Shown: positions 1 through 10,301, counted from the stretch's first letter. The stretch is 64,000 nt of DNA from Nocardioidaceae bacterium (GCA_018672315.1 CP076053.1:2095827-2159826), one strand, 5' to 3'. Notes: generated from the letters alone by a model not told the origin. Translations and numbers: made by a program.

Positions 1-85
1 GGTCGTGCTGATGCGCACCGACGACTTCGCCGAGGGGGTCGCCGCCTTCACCGGCAAGCGCCGGCCGGCCTTCGGCGGCAGCTGA
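1..85 (+). CDS. Enoyl-CoA hydratase/isomerase family protein, C-terminal end (partial)
   Basis: Only the last 27 codons are inside the window, read from base 2 to a TGA. The tail contains DDFAEGVAAFTGKRRPAF. A helix with D-F-x-E-G-V-x-A-F followed by K-R-x-P-x-F is the usual C-terminal signature of crotonase-fold enoyl-CoA hydratases, which act in fatty-acid beta-oxidation. The catalytic part lies upstream of the window, so substrate and exact reaction cannot be told. It converges on pncA with about 20 bases between the stops. Confidence 0.6.
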   Translation, partial: VVLMRTDDFAEGVAAFTGKRRPAFGGS

Positions 86-104
86 GCGCGCACCGGCCCG
101 CGGG

Positions 105-713
105 TCAGCCTCGGCGCACGCCGGCGTCGGCGAACTCGCCCCAGGCCGCCTCGGTGGTGGTGGGGGCGACGCCGGCGACCAGGCTCTCGAGGACCGTCAC
201 GTCGAACCCCTCCTTCGCGGCGTCGAGAGCGGTGGCGCGTACGCAGTAGTCCGTGGCGATGCCGCACACGTCGACGTGGCTGATGCCGTGCTCGCGCAGC
301 CAGCTCGCCAGCGGCCGTCCCGAGTCGACCTGCGTGCCCTCGAAGCCGGAGTAGGCCGCCTCGTACTCGCCCTTGACGAAGACCGCGTCGAAGTCCTCGG
401 CGCCCAGCGCGGGATGGAACCGCTCACCCTCGGTGCCCACCTCGCAGTGCTTGGGCCAGGAGTGCTCGAAGTCCGGGTTCTCCGACCAGTGGGAGCCGGG
501 GTCGACGTGGTGGTCGCGGGTCGCGACGACGACGTCGTACGCCGTGCTGCGTCCGTCCGCGTCCGCGTCCGCGCCCTGCTCGCGCGCCGCGAGGAGCGCG
601 GCGACGCCCTCGGCGACCGCGGCGCCCCCCGTGACGCCCATCGACCCGCCCTCGCAGAAGTCGTTCTGCACGTCGACGACCACGAGGCCCCGTCCGGTGA
701 CTGCACTGCTCAT
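105..713 (-). CDS. pncA: Nicotinamidase PncA
   Basis: Hydrolyses nicotinamide to nicotinate plus ammonia for NAD salvage in the cytoplasm. The 202-residue protein has the cysteine-hydrolase triad Asp14 (VVDVQNDF), Lys114 (VFVKGEYEAAYSGF) and Cys157 (ATDYCVRA). The metal ligands Asp67, His69 (RDHHVDPGSHW), His75 and His89 (WPKHC) match the arrangement in M. tuberculosis PncA. An Asp/Ala-rich insert at about 45-56 is slightly longer than usual. The gene is the last of a leftward group with an acyl-CoA synthetase and pncB. Since PncB uses nicotinate, two consecutive salvage enzymes share one transcription unit. A functional enzyme of this kind also activates pyrazinamide in mycobacteria; that is family knowledge, not shown here. 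Confidence 0.93.
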   Translation of the reverse strand: MSSAVTGRGLVVVDVQNDFCEGGSMGVTGGAAVAEGVAALLAAREQGADADADGRSTAYDVVVATRDHHVDPGSHWSENPDFEHSWPKHCEVGTEGERFHPALGAEDFDAVFVKGEYEAAYSGFEGTQVDSGRPLASWLREHGISHVDVCGIATDYCVRATALDAAKEGFDVTVLESLVAGVAPTTTEAAWGEFADAGVRRG

Positions 714-736
714 GGCCAGGGCCTACCCGACCCGGC

Positions 737-2284
737 TCAGTTGATGCTGCGGTCCGAGGCGTCCCAGAACGGTTCGCGCAGCACCCGCTTGAGCAGCTTG
801 CCCGTGGGGTTGCGGGGCAGCTCGGTGGCGAAGCTGACCGACTTGGGACGCTTGAACCCGGCGATGCGGTCGCGGGTCCACTCGACCAGCTCCTCCTCGG
901 TCGTTTCGCTGCCCGGGGCCCGGACCACGACCGCGTGCACGGCCTCGCCCCACTTGTCGTGGGGCACGCCGATCACCGCGACGTCGGCGACGGCGTCGTG
1001 CTGGGACAGGACGTCCTCGACCTCGATCGGGTACACGTTCTCGGCGCCGGTGACGATCATGTCCTTGATGCGGTCGGTGAGGAACAGGAAGCCGTCGTCG
1101 TCGAGATAGCCGGCGTCGCCGGTGTGCAGCCAGCCGTCGGCGTCGAAGGCCTCCGCCGTCTTGTCCGGCATGCCCCAGTAGCCCTTCGCGTTCTGCACCG
1201 AGCGGATCAGCACCTCACCCACCTCGCCCGTCGGCTGGGCCTCGCCGGTGGCGGGGTCGACGCAGCGGATCTCGACCCAGGGGTACGGCTTGCCGGCGCT
1301 GCGCATGAGGTGGGCCCGGGGGCCGCCCGGGTCGTGGTCCTCGGCGGACAGCTCGGTGATGGCCCCGGTGGTCTCGGTGAGGCCGTAGACCTGGAACAGC
1401 GGGGCCTTGAACGTGTCGAGCGAGGCCTGCAGCACCGAGGAGGTGATGGGGGAGGCGCCGTAGGCGATGGAGCGCATCGAGGAGTAGTCCCGGTCCGCCG
1501 CCCCGTCGACGGCGCACATCATCTGCAGGAACGCAGGAACCAGGAACGCGTTGGTGAGCTTCTCCCGCTCGATGGTGTCGATGAGTGCCGCGGGGTCCGG
1601 CATCGGCACGAGCACGTCGGTCGCGCCGTTCGCCAGCCCGCACATCGCCCACCCCGACCCGCCGATGTGGAACAGCGGCATGGCGACGAGGCAACGGGAG
1701 TCGGCGTCGACGTCCCAGGAGGCGGCGATGTCGTAGAGCCGCGCGCAGTTCGCGTTGGTGATCATCACGCCCTTGGGCAGTCCGGTCGTGCCCGAGGTGT
1801 AGAGCTGCAGCACCACGTCGTCCTCGCCGGAGACCCGGCCCGGGTCGGTGTCGTCGCCGGCCTCGAGCCAGGCGTCGTACTCCTCGCCCACCGTGAGCAC
1901 GGTCGTCAGCTCCGGCGCGGCCTCCCGGATCATCGGCACCGCCTGCGCGAACGCCTGGCCGACGACGAGCACGCGGGCCGTGGAGTCGGCGACGATCTGG
2001 CCCATCTCACCGGGGGTCAGCCGGAAGTTCAGCGGGACGATCGCGGCCCCGATCTTGGCGCAAGCGTGCGAGATCTCGAAGAACTCGGGGTTGTTGAGGT
2101 CGAGGTAGGCCACCCGTCCCTCCTCCCCGACACCGGCTGCGAGCAGCTGGTTGGCCACCCGGTTGCCGTTGCGCTCGAGGTCCGCGTACGTCAACGTCCG
2201 CGCCGCGCCCTGCAGGGCGACGTGGTCGGCGCGGGTGCGGGCGAGCTCGGCGAGCTTCTCGACCATGGGTGGCATGAGGGTCAC
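737..2284 (-). CDS. Acyl-CoA synthetase (AMP-forming, FadD-type)
   Basis: Activates a carboxylic acid to acyl-AMP and then acyl-CoA. The 515-residue protein carries the full ANL set: phosphate loop YTSGTTGLPK at 162-171, YGLTETTG at 300-307, HTGDAGYLDDDG from about 387, the hinge region with DRIKD, and the catalytic lysine in RNPTGK at about 496. The start is the GTG preceded by GGAGG seven bases upstream; longer in-frame extensions lack a ribosome site and look unlike protein. Length and motif wording fit FadD13-like or long-chain fatty-acid ligases, but the acid cannot be read from sequence. It sits between pncB and pncA on the same strand, with gaps of 76 and 23 bases, an unexplained partner for NAD salvage. 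Confidence 0.88.
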   Translation of the reverse strand: MTLMPPMVEKLAELARTRADHVALQGAARTLTYADLERNGNRVANQLLAAGVGEEGRVAYLDLNNPEFFEISHACAKIGAAIVPLNFRLTPGEMGQIVADSTARVLVVGQAFAQAVPMIREAAPELTTVLTVGEEYDAWLEAGDDTDPGRVSGEDDVVLQLYTSGTTGLPKGVMITNANCARLYDIAASWDVDADSRCLVAMPLFHIGGSGWAMCGLANGATDVLVPMPDPAALIDTIEREKLTNAFLVPAFLQMMCAVDGAADRDYSSMRSIAYGASPITSSVLQASLDTFKAPLFQVYGLTETTGAITELSAEDHDPGGPRAHLMRSAGKPYPWVEIRCVDPATGEAQPTGEVGEVLIRSVQNAKGYWGMPDKTAEAFDADGWLHTGDAGYLDDDGFLFLTDRIKDMIVTGAENVYPIEVEDVLSQHDAVADVAVIGVPHDKWGEAVHAVVVRAPGSETTEEELVEWTRDRIAGFKRPKSVSFATELPRNPTGKLLKRVLREPFWDASDRSIN

Positions 2285-2360
2285 GGGTCGACCTCCGGGG
2301 TGGGGAGCGGCGGGTCCCGGCAACCTAGCCGTGACGCGGCTCACATGCCAACGAGGAGGG

Positions 2361-3653
2361 TCACGAGGACACGGTCGGGAGGCACGGCTCGCCCCGGCTG
2401 AGTCGACGTGCGGCGCGCGGCAGGTCCGACCTGCACCGGGCGTGACGGTCGCGGGCGGCCTGCAGCGGTTCGTCGCCCACGACCTCGCCACCGCGCACCA
2501 GCGGCACCTGCAGGACGCGGTCGCCGTCGCGGGGCTCCACCTCCTCGACGCTCACCACCTCCTCGGTCGCGGTGCCGGCACGGTCGTGCCGGCGCACGGC
2601 CGTCTTGCGCCCGCCGACGGTCGCCTTGGCGGCGCTGTCCTTCGCGACCGGCTCGAGGTCGCCGCCGGCACCCTCGCGGGCCACCAGCTTGTAGACGAAG
2701 CCGCTGGTGGGGTGGCCCGAACCGACGACCAGCTGGGTGCCGACCCCGTACGCGTCGACCGGCGCGCCCGCGAGGGCGGCGATCGCGTGCTCGTCGAGGT
2801 CGGAGGTGACCACGATGCGGGTGTCGTGGGCGCCCAGCCGGTCCAGCTGGGCACGGACCTCGTGCGCGAGCTCGCCGAGGTCGCCGGAGTCGAGGCGGAC
2901 GGCGCCGAGTCCGGGGCCGGCCACCTCCACGCCCAGGGCGACCGCCTCGGCGACGTCGTAGGTGTCGACGAGCAGCGTCGTGCCGACGCCGAGGGCGTCC
3001 ACCTGCGCGGTGAACGCGTCGCGCTCGGAGTCGTGCAGCAGGGTGAAGGAGTGCGCGCTGGTGCCCGCGGTCGGCACCCCGTGCCGCGCGCCCGCGGCGA
3101 GGTTCGAGGTGGTCGCGAAGCCCGCGACGTACGCCGCCCGCGCCGCCGCGACGGCTGCCTCCTCGTGCGTACGCCGGGAGCCCATCTCGATGCAGGGCCG
3201 CCCGTCCGGGCCGCCGGCCGCGCTCGTCATCCGCGAGGCCGCGGAGGCGATGGCGGCGTCGTGGTTGAGGATGCTGAGCAACAGCGTCTCCAGCAGGACG
3301 CCCTCGGCGAAGGTGGCCTCCACGGTGAGCACGGGGGAGTCGGGGAAGTAGATGTCGCCCTCGGCGTAGCCGTCGATGTCGCCGGTGAAGCGCCACGCCG
3401 CCAGGTGCTGCAGGGTCCTGTCGTCGACGACCCCGTGCCGGTCCAGTGCGCCGAGCACGTCGTCGTCGAAGCGGAACCTCCGCAGCGTCTCGAGCGCGCG
3501 CCCGGTGCCCGCGACCACCCCGTAGCGCCGACCGCTCGGCAGACGTCGCGCGAAGAGCTCGAAGACGCACCGACGCTGCGCGGTGCCGCTCTCGAGGGCG
3601 GCCTGCAGCATCGTGAGCTCGTAGTGGTCGGTGAGCAGGGCGGAGGAGGTCAC
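2361..3653 (-). CDS. pncB: Nicotinate phosphoribosyltransferase PncB
   Basis: Joins nicotinate and phosphoribosyl pyrophosphate to give nicotinate mononucleotide, the Preiss-Handler entry to NAD. The 430-residue protein opens with SSALLTDHYELTMLQAAL and contains TLLVDTYD, AVRLDSGDLGELA and VVTSDLDE, all typical of the family's barrel core. I chose the GTG directly before TSSALLTDHYEL because GGGAAGG lies about nine bases upstream; another GTG 11 codons earlier is possible but has no ribosome site. It is divergent from clpS, as in M. tuberculosis (pncB1 beside clpS), and leads a unit ending with pncA. Confidence 0.92.
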   Translation of the reverse strand: MTSSALLTDHYELTMLQAALESGTAQRRCVFELFARRLPSGRRYGVVAGTGRALETLRRFRFDDDVLGALDRHGVVDDRTLQHLAAWRFTGDIDGYAEGDIYFPDSPVLTVEATFAEGVLLETLLLSILNHDAAIASAASRMTSAAGGPDGRPCIEMGSRRTHEEAAVAAARAAYVAGFATTSNLAAGARHGVPTAGTSAHSFTLLHDSERDAFTAQVDALGVGTTLLVDTYDVAEAVALGVEVAGPGLGAVRLDSGDLGELAHEVRAQLDRLGAHDTRIVVTSDLDEHAIAALAGAPVDAYGVGTQLVVGSGHPTSGFVYKLVAREGAGGDLEPVAKDSAAKATVGGRKTAVRRHDRAGTATEEVVSVEEVEPRDGDRVLQVPLVRGGEVVGDEPLQAARDRHARCRSDLPRAARRLSRGEPCLPTVSS

Positions 3654-3697
3654 GGGCGCGAGCCTTCCCAGCCTGGGCGATCCCACCGGCGACCAGG

Positions 3698-3703
3698 CAC
3701 AAT
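3698..3703 (+). promoter_or_regulatory. Candidate -10 element of clpS (leaderless)
   Basis: CACAAT ends six bases before the GTG of clpS, so transcription would begin at or next to the start codon. No Shine-Dalgarno sequence is present, which supports a leaderless message. Confidence 0.45.
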
Positions 3704-3709
3704 GCGCAC

Positions 3710-4039
3710 GTGCCTGCCCTGACCGTCCTGGACACCGCGGCTCCTGCTGAGGTCGAACCCGACCAGGAGCTCGAGAGCGTCGCCGAGGAGACGCCGGCCG
3801 CGCAGAACCCGTGGATCACCGTCGTGTGGAACGACCCGGTCAACCTGATGTCCTACGTCGTGTTCGTCTTCCAGGACTACTTCAAGCACCCGCGCAAGAA
3901 GGCCGAGAAGCTGATGATGGAGGTGCACGAGGAGGGCCGGTCGGCGGTCTCCTCGGGCACGCGCGAGGAGATGGAGCGCGACGTGCAGGCGATGCACGGC
4001 TACGGCTTGTGGGCGACCCTGCAGAAGGCGGACGCATGA
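3710..4039 (+). CDS. clpS: ATP-dependent Clp protease adaptor ClpS
   Basis: Delivers N-degron substrates to the ClpC/ClpA-ClpP protease. The 109-residue protein has a loosely conserved acidic N-terminal tail of about 32 residues, then the ClpS core: NPWITVVWNDPVNLMSYVV (the N-degron pocket segment), the FKHPRKKAEKLMMEVHEEG helix and the C-terminal VQAMHGYGLWATLQ. Its stop overlaps the ATG of the DUF2017 gene by three bases, so the two are probably translationally coupled. The same pair occurs in mycobacteria (Rv1331-Rv1332). Confidence 0.95.
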   Translation: MPALTVLDTAAPAEVEPDQELESVAEETPAAQNPWITVVWNDPVNLMSYVVFVFQDYFKHPRKKAEKLMMEVHEEGRSAVSSGTREEMERDVQAMHGYGLWATLQKADA

Positions 4040-4623
4040 CGACCGGGTTCCGTCGCAGGCGCCGCAGCGGCACCGTGGTGGTGACCCTGACGGGGTTCGA
4101 GGCCGACCTGCTGCGCTCCCTGGCCTCGCAGCTGGTCGAGCTGCTGCGCAGCGAGGAGGCCCAACCCTCCAGCGACGACCCGCTCGAGGCGATGTTCGAC
4201 TTCACCGGGCCGACCACCGAGCCCGACGACCCGGTGCTGGCCCGACTCTTCCCCAGCGCCTACCGCGACGACGAGGAGGCGGCCGGGGAGTTCCGTCGCT
4301 TCACCGAGGGGTCCCTGCGCTCGGCCAAGGCGACCGCAGCCGGGACGGTGATCGACGCGCTCGTCGAGGCAGGACTGCCCGACCAGCTCCCCGAGGAGGG
4401 CCAGGTCGAGGTGGAGGTCGAGCTCGACCTCGCGGCGGCTCGTACGTGGATGAAGGTCTTCACGGACGTGCGCCTGGCGCTCGCGACCCGCCTCGGGGTC
4501 GAGGAGGGCGACGAGGAGTTCTGGTGGACGCTGCCGGAGGACGACCCGCGGTCCCACGTGCACGACATCTACGAGTGGGTCGGGGAGCTGCAGGAGACGC
4601 TGGTCCGCGCCGTCACCGCCTGA
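4036..4623 (+). CDS. DUF2017 family protein
   Basis: A 195-residue soluble protein of unknown function found next to clpS across actinobacteria. It starts with a basic stretch (TTGFRRRRRSG), then VTLTGFEADLLRSLASQLVELL, a long acidic middle and a conserved C-terminal segment with FTDVRLALATRLGV and HDIYEWVGELQETLV. The family assignment rests on this pattern and the clpS neighbour. No catalytic motif, signal peptide or membrane segment is visible. Start ATG overlaps the clpS stop. Confidence 0.85.
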   Translation: MTTGFRRRRRSGTVVVTLTGFEADLLRSLASQLVELLRSEEAQPSSDDPLEAMFDFTGPTTEPDDPVLARLFPSAYRDDEEAAGEFRRFTEGSLRSAKATAAGTVIDALVEAGLPDQLPEEGQVEVEVELDLAAARTWMKVFTDVRLALATRLGVEEGDEEFWWTLPEDDPRSHVHDIYEWVGELQETLVRAVTA

Positions 4624-4673
4624 CCGGTGCGGACGGCAGCTCCGCTGTCGGCACAGGGTGCCGGATGCACCGG
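4624..4673. terminator. Inverted repeats between convergent DUF2017 and GNAT genes
   Basis: An outer pair CCGGTGC / GCACCGG encloses an inner hairpin CGGCAC-agg-GTGCCG. The position between two converging stops suits a terminator for one or both strands. There is no T-run, as is common in actinobacteria. Confidence 0.45.
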
Positions 4674-4683
4674 TGGGGCTGAG

Positions 4684-5163
4684 TCATGACCGAGGGCCCT
4701 CGTGCTCGGCCGACCCCGCGGTGCCACGACCCCGCATCGGCACGTGGGGGATCCCGTCCTCGACGAACTCCGCGCCGTCGACGGCGAACCCGAGCCGCTC
4801 GTACCAGGCACGCAGGTGCGACTGGGCGTCCAGCACGACCGTCGTGCCGTCCCCGCAGACGTCGAGCGCCCGGCGTACGAGGGCAGCCGACAGGCCCCGG
4901 CCCCTTGCCCGCCCGGCGGTGCAGACCCTCCCGATGCGTCGCGTCCCGTCCGGTTCGGTGAGCAGCCGCAGGTAGGCGCTCGGTCCCCGCTCGTCCGCGG
5001 TCCACAGGTGCCGCGCGGTCGGCTCGGCGTCGCGGCCGTCGAGCTCGGCGTACGCACACTGCTGCTCGACGACGAACACGTCGACCCGCAGCCGCGCGAG
5101 GTCGTGCCAGGTGGGGGCGTCGAGGTCGATGAGGGCGGCGACGTGGACGGACGGACCGGTCAT
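4684..5163 (-). CDS. GNAT family N-acetyltransferase (ElaA-like)
   Basis: A 159-residue single-domain acetyltransferase. The N-terminal block LARLRVDVFVVEQQCAYAELDGRD followed by TARHLWT is the ElaA signature, and RVCTAGRARGRGLSAALVRRAL is the acetyl-CoA pyrophosphate loop (R-x-x-G-x-G/A). The substrate is unknown. I prefer the ATG beginning MTGPSVHVAAL; a GTG seven codons upstream is also in frame. Divergent from mec. Confidence 0.82.
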   Translation of the reverse strand: MTGPSVHVAALIDLDAPTWHDLARLRVDVFVVEQQCAYAELDGRDAEPTARHLWTADERGPSAYLRLLTEPDGTRRIGRVCTAGRARGRGLSAALVRRALDVCGDGTTVVLDAQSHLRAWYERLGFAVDGAEFVEDGIPHVPMRGRGTAGSAEHEGPRS

Positions 5164-5221
5164 GGCAGCAGTGTGGCTGCCCACTCCCCGGGACGCGTCC
5201 GGCAGGCCCCTGCGGCCCGAC

Positions 5222-5227
5222 TACGCT
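5222..5227 (+). promoter_or_regulatory. Candidate -10 element of mec (leaderless)
   Basis: TACGCT ends six bases before the GTG start of mec, with no Shine-Dalgarno between, so the cysteine operon message is probably leaderless. Confidence 0.5.
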
Positions 5228-5233
5228 CGGGCC

Positions 5234-6969
<1,736 letters not shown>

Positions 6970-6988
6970 GAACCGCTGGAGGGCCCGC

Positions 6989-7357
6989 ATGATCGTCCCG
7001 GTCACGGCTGCCGCGATCGGCTGCGGACTGATGCTGCTGATCGCCGTGGTGGGGCTGGTGCGCGACACCGCCCCGGGGCGTCTCTTCCTGCTGGTGGCGG
7101 GTGCGACGACCCTCGCGCTGGTGGTGGTGCTCGGCTTCGGTGTCGCCGAGGTCGTGACGGCCGAGCGCACCGGTGGGGCGGGCACGGTGGTCACCTACCT
7201 GGCGTACCTCGCCGCGGCGGCCGCGGCTGTCCCGGTCGCGCTGCTGTGGGCGGCCGCGGAGCGGACGCGCTCGGGGACGCTGGTGCTGCTCGTGGCGGCG
7301 CTGACGGTGCCGTTCCTGCTGGTCCGGGCGCTCGACGTGTGGTCCGTCCGTGGCTGA
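6989..7357 (+). CDS. Small integral membrane protein
   Basis: A 122-residue protein of unknown function made almost wholly of hydrophobic helices (about four), with AAAIGCGLMLLIAVVGLV, LFLLVAGATTLALVVVLGFG, VTYLAYLAAAAAAVPVALL and GTLVLLVAALTVPFLLV. GGAGG lies seven bases before the ATG. It overlaps the next membrane-protein gene by eight bases, so the two are probably a coupled pair. I recognise no family motif. Confidence 0.75.
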   Translation: MIVPVTAAAIGCGLMLLIAVVGLVRDTAPGRLFLLVAGATTLALVVVLGFGVAEVVTAERTGGAGTVVTYLAYLAAAAAAVPVALLWAAAERTRSGTLVLLVAALTVPFLLVRALDVWSVRG

Positions 7358-7766
7358 GCGGGCGGCGGACACCTCCCACGGCCCCGGCCGTCTGCTCGTG
7401 GCGGCGTACGCGATCCTCGCCATCGGCGCGACGGGTCGCTCCGGGGTCCAGCTGGCCACCGGGGCCTCGGAGGCGCCGCTCGCGTACGGCCTGAGCGCCT
7501 TCGCCGCCGTGGTGTACATCGTCGCGACGCTCGCCCTGGCTAGGGACTGGTGGCGCCTGGCCCTGGTCGCCTGCTCGGTCGAGCTGGTCGGTGTGCTGTC
7601 CGTCGGCACCCTGACCGTCGTCGACGCCGGCGACTTCCCCGACGCGACCGTGTGGTCGCTGTACGGGCAGGGCTACCTGTTCCTGCCGCTCGTGCTTCCC
7701 GTGCTGGGGCTGCTGTGGCTGCGGCGCACCGGGCGGTCTCGCGGGCCGGTGAGCCCGCGTGCCTGA
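7350..7766 (+). CDS. Integral membrane protein
   Basis: A 138-residue membrane protein with about four helices (LLVAAYAILAIGATGRS, LSAFAAVVYIVATLALA, LALVACSVELVGVLSVGTLTV, LFLPLVLPVLGLLWL) and short charged tails. It follows the preceding membrane protein with overlapping ends and sits just before murI, where M. tuberculosis has a rhomboid protease; no rhomboid Gly-x-Ser motif is present here. Function unknown. A GC-rich hairpin (GCGGGC-cggtga-GCCCGC) lies at its very end. Confidence 0.75.
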   Translation: MAERAADTSHGPGRLLVAAYAILAIGATGRSGVQLATGASEAPLAYGLSAFAAVVYIVATLALARDWWRLALVACSVELVGVLSVGTLTVVDAGDFPDATVWSLYGQGYLFLPLVLPVLGLLWLRRTGRSRGPVSPRA

Positions 7767-7821
7767 CCTCACGCCCACAACGGGGGCCCGCGTGGGTCCG
7801 GGCCACTAGCCTGGGACGACC

Positions 7822-8658
7822 ATGACGGACGCACCGATCGGCATCTTCGACTCCGGCTTCGGGGGTCTGACGGTCGCGCGTGCGGTGATGGACCAGCTGC
7901 CCCACGAGCGGGTGCTCTACTACGGCGACACCGCGCGTCAGCCGTACGGGCCCAAACCGATCGCCCAGGTGCGCGAGTACGCCCTGGAGTGCCTGGACCA
8001 CCTGGTCGCCCAGGGGGTGAAGATGCTCGTGATCGCCTGCAACTCCGCCTCGGCGGCCGTGCTGCGGGATGCGCGGCAGCGCTACGACGTGCCGGTGGTC
8101 GAGGTCATCTTCCCGGCGACGCGACGCGCGGTCGCCGCGTCGCGGTCAGGTCGCATCGGCGTGATCTGCACCCAGGCGACCGCCGACTCCCAGGCCTACG
8201 ACGACGCCTTCGCCGCCGCGCCGCAGGTGACGCTGTCGACGCGGGCATGCCCTGACTTCGTGGAGTTCGTCGAGGCAGGGGTGACGAGCGGACCGGAGCT
8301 GACGGCGACCGCCCACGCCTACCTCGACCCGCTGATCGCCGACGAGGTCGACACGCTGGTGCTGGGGTGCACCCACTACCCGCTGCTGACCGGCGTGCTG
8401 GCCTGGGTGATGGGGGACCGGGTCACGCTCGTCTCCAGCGCCGAGGAGACCGCGAAGGACGTCTACCGTGGCCTGGTCGGCGGAGACCTGGAGCGCGACC
8501 CCGCGGCGCCCGCGCCCGAGCACGTCTTCCTCACCACGGGCGACCCGGCGGTCTTCGAGGAGATCGGACGCCGGTTCCTCGGGCCGGAGCTCACCGGCAC
8601 CACCCGGCGGGTCGAGAGCGTCCTCGGAACCCCCGACGGCGTGGAGGTGTCGGTATGA
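7822..8658 (+). CDS. murI: Glutamate racemase MurI
   Basis: Interconverts L- and D-glutamate to supply D-Glu for peptidoglycan. The 278-residue protein has the two-cysteine, cofactor-independent active site: Asp10 in [10 protein letters not shown], Cys73 in ACNSASA and Cys183 in LGCTHYPLL, plus [17 protein letters not shown] lies nine bases upstream of the ATG as a likely -10. Its stop overlaps the start of the following metallo-beta-lactamase gene (ATGA). Confidence 0.96.
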   Translation: MTDAPIGIFDSGFGGLTVARAVMDQLPHERVLYYGDTARQPYGPKPIAQVREYALECLDHLVAQGVKMLVIACNSASAAVLRDARQRYDVPVVEVIFPATRRAVAASRSGRIGVICTQATADSQAYDDAFAAAPQVTLSTRACPDFVEFVEAGVTSGPELTATAHAYLDPLIADEVDTLVLGCTHYPLLTGVLAWVMGDRVTLVSSAEETAKDVYRGLVGGDLERDPAAPAPEHVFLTTGDPAVFEEIGRRFLGPELTGTTRRVESVLGTPDGVEVSV

Positions 8659-9413
8659 GGCTGACCGTCGTCGGGTGCTCCGGCTCCTATCCCGGCCCGG
8701 CGTCCTCGGCGTCGTGCTACCTGGTCGAGGCCGACCACGAGGGGCGTACGTGGCGCCTGCTGCTCGACCTCGGCAACGGAGCCCTCGGGTCCCTGCAGCG
8801 CCACGCGGACCCGCTGACCGTCGACGCCGTGCTGCTCTCGCACCTGCACGCCGACCACTGCCTCGACATGTGCGGCTACTACGTGATGCGCAAGTACCAC
8901 CCCACGGGTCCGCAGCCGCGCATCCCCGTCTACGGGCCCGACGGCACCGCAGCGCGGCTGGCGCGGGCGTACGACCTGCCCGAGGACCCCGGCATGACCG
9001 AGGAGTTCGACTTCGAGGTCTTCCCCTCCGGGTCGTTCGTCCTCGGACCGTTCACCGTGACCGCGTCCCCCGTGGCGCATCCGGTGCCGGCGTACGCCCT
9101 CCGGGTCGAGGCCGGCGGCCGGGTGCTGACCTACTCCGGCGACACCGGGCCGTGCGGCGCCCTGGAGAAGGCGGCTCGAGGGGCGCACGTGTTCCTGTGC
9201 GAGGCGAGCTTCCGCGAGGTGGACGACAACCCGCCGGACCTGCACCTCACCGGCGCCGAGGCGGGAGCCGCCGCCACCCGCGCCGGCGCAGGGAGCCTGC
9301 TGCTGACGCACGTGCCGCCCTGGCACGACGACGCCGAGATCCTCGCCGAGGCACGTCCGGCCTTCGACGGACCGCTCGAGCTGGTCCGGTGCGGGCACAC
9401 CTACGACGTCTGA
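8655..9413 (+). CDS. Metallo-beta-lactamase-fold hydrolase, Rv1339-type (putative cAMP phosphodiesterase)
   Basis: A 252-residue MBL-fold enzyme with the metal motif H-x-H-x-D-H at 63-68 ([10 protein letters not shown]), later ligands in [10 protein letters not shown], the aspartate in YSGDTGPC and the C-terminal His in CGHTYDV. It occupies the place of Rv1339 between murI and rph; Rv1339 is described as an atypical cAMP phosphodiesterase, so I infer the same activity. RNase Z-like activity is the main alternative. GGAGG precedes the ATG, which overlaps the murI stop. The window also encodes an adenylate cyclase near 35 kb. Confidence 0.82.
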   Translation: MRLTVVGCSGSYPGPASSASCYLVEADHEGRTWRLLLDLGNGALGSLQRHADPLTVDAVLLSHLHADHCLDMCGYYVMRKYHPTGPQPRIPVYGPDGTAARLARAYDLPEDPGMTEEFDFEVFPSGSFVLGPFTVTASPVAHPVPAYALRVEAGGRVLTYSGDTGPCGALEKAARGAHVFLCEASFREVDDNPPDLHLTGAEAGAAATRAGAGSLLLTHVPPWHDDAEILAEARPAFDGPLELVRCGHTYDV

Positions 9414-9420
9414 ACGGCGT

Positions 9421-9453
9421 CCGGATCCGACGTCCCGGCGACGTCGGATCCGG
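9421..9453 (+). terminator. Perfect 14-bp hairpin after the murI unit
   Basis: ccggatccgacgtc pairs perfectly with gacgtcggatccgg across a five-base loop, eight bases after the stop of the metallo-beta-lactamase gene. There is no T-run. It is a good candidate for an actinobacterial intrinsic terminator. Confidence 0.75.
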
Positions 9454-9485
9454 CCGCAACGGGTGTGCTCTCGCCACCCGACCGC

Positions 9486-9491
9486 TAGGTT
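9486..9491 (+). promoter_or_regulatory. Candidate -10 of the DinB/maleylpyruvate isomerase-like gene (leaderless)
   Basis: TAGGTT ends six bases before the ATG and no ribosome site is present. Confidence 0.5.
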
Positions 9492-9497
9492 CGGCAG

Positions 9498-10256
9498 ATG
9501 CTGGAGCCAGAGAAGTACGACGAAGAGCTGCGGCGTCACGTGGCAGCCTTCGAGCAGCTCCTGTCCGCGGTGGACGTCGACGCCCAGGTCCCGACGTGTC
9601 CCGGGTGGAGCGTGCACGACCTCGTCGAGCACCTCGGCACGATCCTCGACTGGGCGCGGCAGGCCCTCGTGGAGGGGGACTCGGCCCACCCCCCGGACCT
9701 GCCGGAGGAGGCGGCGCCGACGGGAAGCGGTGCGCTGCGTGGCTGGTTCTGCGAGCGGGCCGACCGGGTCGTGGACACCCTGGCCGACGTCGGCACCGAG
9801 CAGCCCTGCTGGGGCTTCGGCCTGCGTCCGCGCACGTCGGCCTTCTGGTGGCGTCGCATGACCCACGAGATGGCCATCCACCTGCACGACCTGAGAGCCG
9901 CGCACGCCGGCTCCTCCCGCGACGTCGACGAGCCGGTGTGGGGGACCACCGAGATGGCCTCGGACGCGGTCGAGGAGGTCGTCCGGGTCTTCTTCCCCCG
10001 CCAGGTCCGACGCGACCGGTGCGAGCCGCTGCAGGCGGCGGTGCTGATGATGCCCGAGGACGCCGAGGGGTCGGGATGGGTGCTGGCCGGTGACGGCAGC
10101 GACGACGACGCCATCGCCGACGTCACGGTCACCGGACCCGTGGAGCAGCTGGCGCTGCTGGTCTGGCACCGCCTCGACGTCGACGACGACCGGCTGACCA
10201 TCCAGGGAGAGCGGGCTGCGGTCGAGCACGTCATGGCCTCGGAGATCACGCCGTGA
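9498..10256 (+). CDS. Maleylpyruvate isomerase family (DinB-like, mycothiol-dependent) protein
   Basis: A 252-residue protein of the family whose founding member isomerises maleylpyruvate with mycothiol. The N-terminal four-helix domain has the usual VPTCPGWSVHDLVEHLG and a metal triad His45, Glu124 and His128 (RRMTHEMAIHLHDL). The C-terminal part (from about 165) resembles the accessory MDMPI C domain. Such proteins are numerous in actinobacteria and mostly of unknown substrate, so mycothiol-dependent detoxification is an inference. It stands alone between the terminator and rph. Confidence 0.8.
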   Translation: MLEPEKYDEELRRHVAAFEQLLSAVDVDAQVPTCPGWSVHDLVEHLGTILDWARQALVEGDSAHPPDLPEEAAPTGSGALRGWFCERADRVVDTLADVGTEQPCWGFGLRPRTSAFWWRRMTHEMAIHLHDLRAAHAGSSRDVDEPVWGTTEMASDAVEEVVRVFFPRQVRRDRCEPLQAAVLMMPEDAEGSGWVLAGDGSDDDAIADVTVTGPVEQLALLVWHRLDVDDDRLTIQGERAAVEHVMASEITP

Positions 10257-10288
10257 GGCCTCGCGGCCCGGCCGGCGCTCTCCCTGGC

Positions 10289-10294
10289 TAGGGT
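10289..10294 (+). promoter_or_regulatory. Candidate -10 of rph (leaderless)
   Basis: TAGGGT ends seven bases before the ATG of rph and no Shine-Dalgarno lies between. Confidence 0.55.
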
Positions 10295-10301
10295 CGAGGC
10301 C

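Noticed and set aside
935-2401. 488-codon plus-strand frame opposite the acyl-CoA synthetase
   Set aside because: Shadow frame; the minus-strand gene has all ANL motifs and a ribosome site.
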